Assembly: GCA_030593645.1 (NCBI GenBank) | Contig: JAUVGT010000315.1 | Coordinates: 1 to 5,871, forward strand | Reading direction: 5' to 3' | DNA: 5,871 nucleotides | Origin: Deltaproteobacteria bacterium | Lineage (GTDB): Bacteria > Desulfobacterota > Desulfobacteria > Desulfobacterales > JAUVGT01 | Shown: piece by piece, positions 1-5,871 of the stretch | Position numbering within the stretch: the first letter of the stretch is position 1 | How the letters are laid out: each line of letters starts with the position of its first letter | The notes under the pieces: model-generated | What the model was told of the DNA's origin: nothing | The model's input: only the letters and a program-made list of their open reading frames with translations | Database searches by the model: none | Program-made: the position numbers and the translations under genes

Positions 1-3000
1 GGCTTCAACATTGATCATGGGAAGGTAAAACTGACCAAGGTAACTGGCATTCACGTGGACACGGAATGTCACGATATCCTGCCGCGGAAGGCTAAAATAG
101 GTATATACCCTGTCATCCCTTATGTCCTGATAATCAAAATCATTATTATACTCGCCTTGATCCTTGTCCATACGCTCATTATGAATTTCCCATCCTGACG
201 GTAATATATGGGACAAAGCCACTTCTTCATAAGTTCCGCTTTGTCCGATATTTTTTACGGTGACTTCAACCATTAAATCGGTGCCCTGTTCAAGATCGGA
301 CGGATCTATGGTATTATTATTAAGATCCATGTATTGTACGCTGAGCAGCATTCCGTTTTGAGATGCTTTTTCTTTGCCGACCGCCGGGGATCCTTCCAAA
401 ATGAGCCGCGGATAAAGGGTACGGCTGCATGTGTTTGTTAATTTTATGTTGCCCGATGGTAATTTATCATCATTTAATTGCTTCTGGATAACCGGTGAAA
501 TGGAAGAAATGTTTTCTTTTTTCCCTTTATTCCAGGAAAGACTAAATGACATTTTTTCACCCTTACCGGTTAATCCGGCATATTTAGCCATCGCAATCAG
601 GGCATATGCCGTGGTTTGAGTGCTTAGCCATTTTTTGTCGGCAAGTTCTTTTGATAACGCGTCACCCAGGGGTTTCGCTTTTTTTATTTTACCCATAAGA
701 CTCAGTGATTCAAGGATCATGGCTTTATCCCGTAAATCAGAGCCGTATGTGTTTCCGAGTTCCCGGTATTTCGGGATGGAAATATCAGTATCTTTTATCA
801 GGTCGTCGGCGGCCTCGGGCTGCCCCGCGAGCTGGTACGCTGCTGCCAGGCGCCATCGTGCGGCCGGTGGCAGATCTTTCTCTTCTTTTAACCGGTTCAT
901 GGCGCTAAGTTCAGCTTCACCTGCCAGGGCAAGTGTATACACACGGTAAGCCTGGATCAGTTCTGATCGGGCTGGACCGGTTACCCAGGCGACAGATGTT
1001 TGACGCTGATAGTTTTTCCACTTTGCCTTAAGACCCTGGGGGACGATGTATCCCGCCTTTTCGGCTTCAATCATGAAGTGTCCCGCGTAACTGCTTGCCC
1101 ATTCATCGGCATTAGACGCTCCGGGCCAATAAGCGAACCCGCCGTCTGATGCCTGAAATTTTTGGAGCCGTGAGATACCGGCCTTGATATTATTTTGGAT
1201 TTTATCCTGCTTTTTTGGAGAAAGCTTCAGCAGCTTGTCAAGATACAGCTGTGGGAATACCGACGAAGTGACCTGTTCCACACAGCCGTGCGGGTATCTG
1301 ATTAAATAGTTCAGCCGTTTTCCCAGATTGATCGGCGGTATTTTCGACACCTCAAGCAGCACCCGGTTGGTTCCGGCAAGACCCGGAAAAGTGATTTTCT
1401 GTTTCCAGGTTTTATTTTCCTCGACGATCGAATCGACTACATCGACCACATGCCCACCGGGCATACGGACCTGGATATCAATCTTCTGACCTGTTGATTC
1501 TCCGGCACCCGATGCTTTGATAGTGATCGATGCCGGTCCCGGTTGAGGACCGACTTTAAGTTTGAAATTGATCAGATCGTCCCCCGGACTTGAAAACGCG
1601 ATTGTTTTTTTAGCCTTACCGAGAACGGATATCGGACCGGTTACATCGATTTTTACGGTGACTTTCTTTACCTTTTCTTCAAGAGCGAATACGGATATGG
1701 GCAATTCGACTTCTTCTTCAGGTCCCAGAACACGGGGGAGTGTTCCAAGAACCATAATCGGCTTCCGAACAAAAACCGCTTTTTCGGCTGTACCAAAAGC
1801 CCTGTCCTGTCCCGCGACGATCATGGTTCGAACTGATCCGATATACTGTGGGATATCTATTTCATGGGTATTTTCCGCGCCGGACCCGAGTTCAAAGGGG
1901 CCCAGGAAACGAACCATCGGGGGGAACCTCTGGGACTTTTTCTTTCCTCCCTGTTCTTCTGCTTCATCACCTCCTCCAATGGCCAGCAGCTGTTCCAATG
2001 TTCCCCCATACGCGCCCGCGACCTTGTCAAACAGGTCCCATGTTTTGATGCTGAGCGATTCTTTCTGATAAAAACGATTCCAGGGATCCGGAGTTTTAAA
2101 GCGTGTAAGACCAAGAAGGCCTTCATCCACAACGGCCACTGTATAGGTCATCGGTTTCCCGTCTGCCTCGTTGACGGTGATGACTGCGGTTTCCTCCGGA
2201 GTAAATACATCGGGTGTTTTCAAGACGGGTTTCAGCCGTGTTTCAGGATCGGTAACCTTTACGGGAATAACGCCATACATACGAATGGGCAGATCATTGA
2301 GGGTTTGCAGGTGGGGTTGGAGAAATGTAACATGAACGTACGCGTTTGGCGTCATTGATTTCTCCGCTTCAAATTCAAAGCGGATCGATTCCTCACTTCC
2401 TTTAACCCACTGTGCTTTTACTATTTTACCCCCGGATTCGATGCTGATCAAGCCTCGCCCCTCTTTGCCCGATGGTATGGTCAGCTGTACTTTTTCTCCG
2501 ACACTGTATTCACTTTTATGGGCGGCAAAAGTCAGGACACCTGCACCATCCGGATTGTCTTCCTGTGCTCTGCCTGCCCAACCCGGCCAGTCCACATAAA
2601 CAATTTTACCGGTAGCATGTTTACCCTCCAGATTTTTTACTCGAACCAGGTAACGCCCCCATGAAGGATATTTAATATTAAATGTCCATGTTCCCTTACC
2701 GTCTTTTATTTTTACCTTACCTTCCTGAATGGTGGTATAAGATGTTGAGCCCAGATAATCCGCGATCGATTCCTGACCCTTTTCCCACCACCAGCGCCAT
2801 TTGATTTTATACATTTCCACTTCAACTTCCCCGGACTTTACAGGTTTTCCATCGGTGTCGACCAGAACGATACCGACTTTATGATCTGTGTCTGTAAGAA
2901 GCATTCCCCTGGCTTTATCACCTTTTGGGAGACGAATTCCCACATAATTATCATATGGGTGAAAAGGTATACTGAAGCGGTCCACACTGAAGGCTCCCCC

Positions 3001-5514
3001 CGGTTCAAAGACCCTGGTTTTGAAATTGGCTGTGAGCATACCCGGGGAAATGTTTTCTGCCCGGATATCGGCTGTTACAGTCGCTTTACCGGTTTCATCA
3101 AGGGTATCTTCGAAGATCATGTCGCTTTCAGGTTCATATTTTCGGACCGGATCATCGAATACATAGGATTCAAATTTAGTAAAACCGGTTTTACGGGGAG
3201 AAAATTTGAGTTCGACATCCGATTTCAGGTCTCTGGCTATTGCGCCATGCAGCCAGGTCGATGAAAGTTCACAATGAATCTCTCCGCTGCGTAAACTTTT
3301 TGTTTCTTTACCGAAATCGAGTTTAATCTTAAGACGATTCGGCATTATGGTTTCAATTTTCAATAATTTTTCAAACATCACACCGCCGACGTTGATTTTA
3401 GCGGTCCAGTTCCCGGTAGGGGCATCCGGAGACGTTTCGGTTTTAAACGAGTAGAATCCATTAATGGAATTCCGTTTAACCATTGACTTGACCCGTTGTC
3501 CCCTGGGGTTGAAAAGAGAAAATTTCACCGGGTGATTTTCAGGGAGTGTTTTTGCTGTGTCCATCAGGATAAATGTAAGGAATATCGGATCACCGGGACG
3601 CCAGACACCGCGCTCCCCGTAAATAAAACCCTTGAGGCCTTTTTTAACGGACTGACCGGACACATCAAAATGACTGGTTGAAAGTGCCAGGCCATCATCA
3701 AGTTTAAGATAGCCTGATTGGTTTTTATGCCTGGCAACAAGGAGAAACGGTTTGCGTTCCGCATTAAGTTCCGCCATTCCATTTTTATCTGTGCTGCCCT
3801 GACTGATGATCTGTTGTTGATAATCTAATAATATCAATTCAGCCCCGGAAAGCGGCGTCGCTGTTTGAATGTCCGTGGCGGTAATATACACGCTCTTACC
3901 GTTTCCCTTTTTAGCGATCAGGCCGATATCGGAGATCAGTATATTTCTTGATACTTTGATATTATGGCTGGAAATGTTTCTATAATACGCGGGATGACAT
4001 GGGTTATCCCGGTTATCATAATATTCATCCCAGTTATTATCCGGTTCATATGAATTCCAGTTACTGGCTTCCTCTTGTTCATCGATGTTTGTGAGCGTCA
4101 TTTCTTCCTGGGCGGATTCTGTGCCGCCTTCGGATTCCGGGCAGCTATAAATAATATGCCTTCGCTTAAAGGACAGAACCAGCCTGAACAATCCTCCAGG
4201 ATTTTTATCCAGCAGGGGTGTCATATCCAGTCCATAATCATTCCACTGATTTCGTTTGGAGGATGTGGTTCCAAGAAAAATGGTTTTCTTCCACACTGAT
4301 CGGCCCACACGTGACATTTGTTGTGTTCCCTCAAGACGGTTGACCTGAAGAAACTGAGGTATGTTTTTATCAAAAACCTGTATGGCTTCCACCGTAATTG
4401 CCCGAAGATTGATCGCTTCGATGGGGATCGAAAGTCCCTGGGTCGTCGGCACAATAACCCCTTTTCCGGCAAACCGTACCTGTGGTTTGATATTTTCAAA
4501 AATCACGATCAAATCTGAAATGTTTTTAAGTTTTTGTCGATTTACGTTACGAATTCCCGCATTGATTGTGACGTTTGCCTCTCCGGTCCATCTCCCGGAG
4601 CTGTAGATCAGGATCATGTTTTGCTGGATTGTAAATTTCAAATTGGTTTTATTGTCAACTGTGATCAGGCCGTTTAGGTTTTGTTTCTTAAGAAGGGGAT
4701 CGGTAAAACGAACTTCGATATATTGTTCATTTTCGAAAACAGCCCTTGCCCCGGATACTTCAAACTTTTGGAGCGGGGGAACAGGGATCGTTTTCTCCCC
4801 TTTTTTATCTACATTGATGGGATTTCCGTTCCATTTCAGCACAACGGATGACGCATGATCCCCTCTTAATATATCTGTGATCAAAAAGGTATGTGTGTTC
4901 CGATCCGCTGAATGGGTCCATTTGAATGGAAGTTCATTGTTTCCCTGGAAGGCTGTGAGCACTTTTTCCGTTTCCTGGCCGTTTTCTGAATCAACGGTTA
5001 CAACCTTTCCGCTAAGCTGTTGTTTTTTAGGATCTTTTTGATCCATTGCGCTGAGTCCGTCAATAGTGATTTCAAAGGACTGCTTCATTGTCGTGAATTC
5101 AAATTCAAACGGCTTTGAATTCTTGCTTACTTCCATTAACTCAGCCAGTTTGATCTTTGCTTCGTATTTTTGACCTCCGGGTAATTTTTTTCCCGGCTGA
5201 AACTCAAGGGTATTGGGGTCCATCCAGATGGCTTTGCCGCTAATATTCGGTCGAAATTCAAATGGGGATTTGTCAAGAGGCACACCCAGTGAATCCTGAT
5301 CGACAATATTCTCTATAAATCGAATCTTGATCTTACTTTCCCTGGAAATTATTCCGGATGTATAGGCAGAGACCAGTGATTCCGCTGTCGGGAATTTCAT
5401 ATCAAGAGTTTTCTGCTGCTGGCTTTCTACTGCTGACTCATCTTCTTTTGAACAGGACATGAAGATCATGAATAAAACGAGACAGATATAGGTGAGTGCT
5501 TTATATTGTTTCAT
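1..5514 (-). CDS. Alpha-2-macroglobulin family lipoprotein (YfhM/COG2373 type), C-terminus cut by window edge
   Basis: The frame is open for 1838 codons from ATG at 5512-5514 to the left edge. The start is fixed by a purine-rich ribosome binding site 9 bases upstream and by the signal peptide that begins there. Family role: a periplasmic protease trap in which cleavage of a bait region exposes a thioester that binds the attacking protease covalently. Visible in order: lipoprotein signal (1-21); N-terminal macroglobulin-like domains with FLQVNRLEGT (388-397) and VGRSVW (403-408); acidic insert (459-505); NILISDIGLIAKKG (524-537); GFIYGERGVWRPGD (629-642); PTGNWTAKINVGG (699-711); PGMLTANFKTRVFE (824-837); KWRWWWEK (905-912); NDLPIRMYGV (1073-1082); VVDEGLLGLT (1128-1137); candidate bait region (1170-1198); thioester YPHGCVEQ (1407-1414); toroid-type thioester domain with GGFAYWPG (about 1458-1465) and WLSTQTTAYA (1629-1638); C-terminal PSGWEIHNER (1772-1781) and ASYLGQFYLPMINVEA (1823-1838). 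The last motif sits near the C-terminus of relatives, so only a few dozen residues should be missing. E. coli YfhM is somewhat shorter (about 1650 residues); this is the longer Bacteroidetes-like form. Family assignment is very secure; the actual target proteases are unknown. Confidence 0.97.
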   Translation of the reverse strand, partial: MKQYKALTYICLVLFMIFMSCSKEDESAVESQQQKTLDMKFPTAESLVSAYTSGIISRESKIKIRFIENIVDQDSLGVPLDKSPFEFRPNISGKAIWMDPNTLEFQPGKKLPGGQKYEAKIKLAELMEVSKNSKPFEFEFTTMKQSFEITIDGLSAMDQKDPKKQQLSGKVVTVDSENGQETEKVLTAFQGNNELPFKWTHSADRNTHTFLITDILRGDHASSVVLKWNGNPINVDKKGEKTIPVPPLQKFEVSGARAVFENEQYIEVRFTDPLLKKQNLNGLITVDNKTNLKFTIQQNMILIYSSGRWTGEANVTINAGIRNVNRQKLKNISDLIVIFENIKPQVRFAGKGVIVPTTQGLSIPIEAINLRAITVEAIQVFDKNIPQFLQVNRLEGTQQMSRVGRSVWKKTIFLGTTSSKRNQWNDYGLDMTPLLDKNPGGLFRLVLSFKRRHIIYSCPESEGGTESAQEEMTLTNIDEQEEASNWNSYEPDNNWDEYYDNRDNPCHPAYYRNISSHNIKVSRNILISDIGLIAKKGNGKSVYITATDIQTATPLSGAELILLDYQQQIISQGSTDKNGMAELNAERKPFLLVARHKNQSGYLKLDDGLALSTSHFDVSGQSVKKGLKGFIYGERGVWRPGDPIFLTFILMDTAKTLPENHPVKFSLFNPRGQRVKSMVKRNSINGFYSFKTETSPDAPTGNWTAKINVGGVMFEKLLKIETIMPNRLKIKLDFGKETKSLRSGEIHCELSSTWLHGAIARDLKSDVELKFSPRKTGFTKFESYVFDDPVRKYEPESDMIFEDTLDETGKATVTADIRAENISPGMLTANFKTRVFEPGGAFSVDRFSIPFHPYDNYVGIRLPKGDKARGMLLTDTDHKVGIVLVDTDGKPVKSGEVEVEMYKIKWRWWWEKGQESIADYLGSTSYTTIQEGKVKIKDGKGTWTFNIKYPSWGRYLVRVKNLEGKHATGKIVYVDWPGWAGRAQEDNPDGAGVLTFAAHKSEYSVGEKVQLTIPSGKEGRGLISIESGGKIVKAQWVKGSEESIRFEFEAEKSMTPNAYVHVTFLQPHLQTLNDLPIRMYGVIPVKVTDPETRLKPVLKTPDVFTPEETAVITVNEADGKPMTYTVAVVDEGLLGLTRFKTPDPWNRFYQKESLSIKTWDLFDKVAGAYGGTLEQLLAIGGGDEAEEQGGKKKSQRFPPMVRFLGPFELGSGAENTHEIDIPQYIGSVRTMIVAGQDRAFGTAEKAVFVRKPIMVLGTLPRVLGPEEEVELPISVFALEEKVKKVTVKIDVTGPISVLGKAKKTIAFSSPGDDLINFKLKVGPQPGPASITIKASGAGESTGQKIDIQVRMPGGHVVDVVDSIVEENKTWKQKITFPGLAGTNRVLLEVSKIPPINLGKRLNYLIRYPHGCVEQVTSSVFPQLYLDKLLKLSPKKQDKIQNNIKAGISRLQKFQASDGGFAYWPGASNADEWASSYAGHFMIEAEKAGYIVPQGLKAKWKNYQRQTSVAWVTGPARSELIQAYRVYTLALAGEAELSAMNRLKEEKDLPPAARWRLAAAYQLAGQPEAADDLIKDTDISIPKYRELGNTYGSDLRDKAMILESLSLMGKIKKAKPLGDALSKELADKKWLSTQTTAYALIAMAKYAGLTGKGEKMSFSLSWNKGKKENISSISPVIQKQLNDDKLPSGNIKLTNTCSRTLYPRLILEGSPAVGKEKASQNGMLLSVQYMDLNNNTIDPSDLEQGTDLMVEVTVKNIGQSGTYEEVALSHILPSGWEIHNERMDKDQGEYNNDFDYQDIRDDRVYTYFSLPRQDIVTFRVHVNASYLGQFYLPMINVEA
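1273..1284 (-). other. Thioester motif Cys1411-Val-Glu-Gln1414
   Basis: The four codons encode C-V-E-Q within RYPHGCVEQVTSS. In the A2M/complement family the Cys side chain and the Gln three residues later form the internal beta-cysteinyl-gamma-glutamyl thioester. Animal proteins have CGEQ and bacterial ones vary the second residue (CLEQ in E. coli YfhM), so Val is acceptable. Both reactive residues are present, so this is predicted to be a thioester-competent A2M and not one of the thioester-less paralogues. Confidence 0.92.
1921..2007 (-). other. Candidate bait region of the A2M protein
   Basis: Residues about 1170-1198 form a low-complexity, probably flexible stretch: GGTLEQLLA, then IGGGDEAEEQGG, then KKKSQRFP. 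It follows the conserved VDEGLLGLT...PDPWNRFY segment and lies roughly 210-240 residues before the thioester Cys, similar to the bait-to-thioester spacing in enterobacterial A2Ms as I recall it. Three Lys and an Arg (1191-1193, 1196) offer sites for trypsin-like proteases, and the short hydrophobic run LEQLLA offers sites for others. The conserved sequence RFPPMVRFLGPF resumes straight after. The assignment rests on position and composition only. Confidence 0.5.
3997..4143 (-). other. Acidic, Trp/Tyr/Asn-rich insert bounded by Cys458 and Cys506 in the A2M protein
   Basis: The 47 residues between Cys458 and Cys506 are dense in Glu, Asp, Asn, Trp and Tyr (for example EQEEASNWNSYEPDNNWDEY, residues 479-498) and end in DNPCHPAYY. 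The stretch sits between a macroglobulin-like domain ending in RRHIIYSC and the next domain beginning IKVSRNILISDIGLIAKKG. The mature protein has very few other cysteines: Cys21 (lipid), Cys748, Cys1411 (thioester) and Cys1696. A disulfide closing this loop is therefore an attractive inference. From memory, long Bacteroidetes-type relatives carry a similar PC-x-x-x-YY segment. Its function is unknown. Confidence 0.55.
5452..5514 (-). other. Lipoprotein signal peptide with lipidation Cys21
   Basis: Residues 1-21 read MKQYKALTYICLVLFMIFMS followed by Cys. There are two Lys near the N-terminus, a hydrophobic core (about residues 7-19), then F-M-S-C as lipobox and a charged stretch KEDE straight after. 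Phe at -3 is not the classical Leu, so the box is slightly off consensus, but looser lipoboxes are common outside Enterobacteria. Ser at +2 rather than Asp would favour outer-membrane sorting under the E. coli Lol rule; whether that rule applies here is unknown. Cys11 lies inside the hydrophobic core and is a poor alternative. The lipid anchor fits the family, because E. coli YfhM is also a lipoprotein. Confidence 0.8.
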
Positions 5515-5523
5515 ATTAACCGG

Positions 5524-5532
5524 CCCCCTTTT
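5524..5532 (-). promoter_or_regulatory. Ribosome binding site of the A2M gene
   Basis: On the minus strand AAAAGGGGG lies upstream of the ATG, with 9 bases between its last G and the A of the start codon. The G run can pair with the anti-Shine-Dalgarno CCUCC, though it lacks the classical GGAGG centre. It supports 5514 as the start. Confidence 0.65.
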
Positions 5533-5606
5533 GAAATTGAATTTTATGATGGATGTTCAAATCGTGCTTGCGGTATGATCATTTAACCAGCAAGAGGTAT
5601 CATGTT

Positions 5607-5634
5607 ATCATAATTGAATTATATATTTTTGCAA
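5607..5634 (-). promoter_or_regulatory. Possible sigma-70-like promoter for the A2M gene
   Basis: On the minus strand TTGCAA (5629-5634, four of six matches to TTGACA) and TATGAT (5607-5612, five of six to TATAAT) are 16 bases apart. The spacer is AT-rich. Transcription would start near 5600, leaving a leader of about 85 bases. The region is AT-rich enough for chance matches, so this is a candidate only. Confidence 0.35.
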
Positions 5635-5682
5635 TATAATTGTGTGGTGAAAATAGGTTAAAAAAAATAACAACTGGAACAG

Positions 5683-5710
5683 TGGATTCTGGATCAAGCC
5701 CGAAATGACA
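5683..5710 (+). repeat. Intergenic repeat, copy A (forward)
   Basis: The copy runs from tggattctggatcaag to cgaaatgaca. It matches the general form CTGGAT-TCCGGATCAAG-TCCGGA-ATGACA that I recognise from intergenic repeats in several proteobacterial genomes, with a few substitutions that spoil its inner TCCGGA palindrome. Only 10 bases separate it from copy B. Confidence 0.6.
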
Positions 5711-5720
5711 CCAAGGACCA

Positions 5721-5750
5721 CGTCATAACGGACTCCGATCCGGTATCCAG
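5721..5750 (-). repeat. Intergenic repeat, copy B (reverse)
   Basis: Read on the minus strand this copy begins ctggataccggatcgg and ends ttatgacg, so it is an inverted relative of copies A and C. Its inner palindrome cgga/tccg (5729-5732 and 5739-5742) is kept. Its ccggtatccag end (5740-5750) pairs with the start of copy C over 11 positions, with one G-T wobble. Confidence 0.65.
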
Positions 5751-5767
5751 ATTGTTGTTTGATCGGA

Positions 5768-5796
5768 CTGGATATCGGCCTCCGCCGGTATGACAT
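5768..5796 (+). repeat. Intergenic repeat, copy C (forward)
   Basis: The copy runs from ctggatatcggcc to ggtatgacat. It keeps the CTGGAT start and ATGACA-like end of the repeat, but has a different centre (cggc-ctcc-gccg, itself a small inverted repeat). It lies 17 bases from copy B, and the two together can form a hairpin. Confidence 0.65.
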
Positions 5797-5828
5797 ACGG
5801 AGTGCGTTTGGTGATTTTTATTTTATCA

Positions 5829-5855
5829 AATAAAACCTGGTCCTTTGGGCCAGGT
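5829..5855 (-). terminator. Rho-independent terminator of a gene to the right of the window
   Basis: Positions 5835-5855 fold into a 9-base-pair stem (acctggtcc / gggccaggt, one G-T wobble) with a 3-base loop. Read on the minus strand the stem is followed at once by TTTTATTTG, a U-rich tail, so termination is leftward. On the plus strand the stem is followed by cagagataaat, which is a poor tail. The upstream gene is outside the window. The hairpin separates it from the A2M transcription unit. Confidence 0.7.
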
Positions 5856-5871
5856 CAGAGATAAATGGCTC

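Larger units (their letters stand above)
5515..5871. other. Intergenic region without a convincing gene
   Basis: The 357 bases upstream of the A2M start carry regulatory and repeat sequence only. From left to right: the ribosome binding site; an untranslated leader with an 8-base palindrome atgatcat (5575-5582); an AT-rich promoter-like block (about 5600-5640); an A-rich run (5659-5670); three repeat copies (5683-5796); and a terminator hairpin (5835-5855). The only frame of note, on the minus strand at 5608-5796, is made mostly from the repeat copies and shows no protein features. Confidence 0.75.

Noticed and set aside
1562..2358. Plus-strand open frames (1562-2068 and 1864-2358) of about 165 codons each
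   Set aside because: They lie opposite the A2M frame, which encodes recognisable family motifs throughout this stretch (NDLPIRMYGV, VDEGLLGLT, IGSVRTMIVAG). The plus-strand translations show no domain pattern.
2881..3264. Plus-strand open frame of 127 codons
   Set aside because: Antisense to well-conserved A2M sequence (PGMLTANFKTRVFE, PYDNYVGI); a by-product of codon use on the other strand.
1..5514. Frameshift or pseudogene in the long A2M frame
   Set aside because: I read the frame triplet by triplet over the full length. There is no internal stop, and family motifs occur in the right order in one frame from start to edge.
5571..5600. Operator or riboswitch in the A2M leader (atgatcat palindrome; cttgc/gcaag arms)
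   Set aside because: The arms are only 5-8 bases and AT-rich, which is expected by chance, and no known riboswitch core is recognisable.
5608..5796. Minus-strand open frame of 62 codons upstream of A2M
   Set aside because: Over half of it is the translated repeat cluster and the rest is AT-rich promoter-like sequence. No ribosome binding site or protein family is evident.
5683..5796. CRISPR array
   Set aside because: Only three imperfect copies, alternating in orientation, with unequal spacers of 10 and 17 bases.

Overview
The window is almost entirely one gene. A reading frame on the minus strand starts at 5514 and stays open, with no in-frame stop, to position 1, giving 1838 codons. It encodes a very large bacterial alpha-2-macroglobulin (A2M; YfhM / COG2373 type) lipoprotein. 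The stop codon lies just outside the left edge. Judged from the family's C-terminal motif, only about 20 to 30 residues are missing.

The protein has a lipoprotein signal peptide, a long run of macroglobulin-like beta domains, an acidic aromatic-rich insert between two cysteines, and the hallmark GFIYGERGVWRPGD motif. A WWW-containing domain, a short Gly/Glu/Lys-rich candidate bait region, a thioester domain with an intact Cys-Val-Glu-Gln motif, and the conserved C-terminal domain follow. Nothing in it suggests decay: there is no frameshift, and the thioester Cys and Gln are both present. From family knowledge it would be a periplasmic, membrane-anchored protease trap. The usual partner, penicillin-binding protein 1C (pbpC), would be expected near the gene but is not visible here.

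The remaining 357 bases (5515-5871) hold no convincing gene. Reading away from the start codon, they contain a good ribosome binding site, a plausible sigma-70-like promoter, and three degenerate copies of a roughly 29-base intergenic repeat in alternating orientation. At the right edge is a rho-independent terminator pointing left, which would end transcription of a gene lying beyond the window. The A2M gene therefore probably starts its own transcription unit.

The organism is a Gram-negative bacterium of moderate GC content, since a lipoprotein A2M implies an outer membrane and periplasm. The protein resembles the long A2M form common in Bacteroidetes and also found in deltaproteobacterial lineages. 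The intergenic repeat (CTGGAT...CCGGA...ATGACA style) is of a kind I associate with Desulfobacterota-like genomes. That placement is a weak inference. I found no defence island, CRISPR array, mobile-element gene or RNA gene, and no clearly new system.
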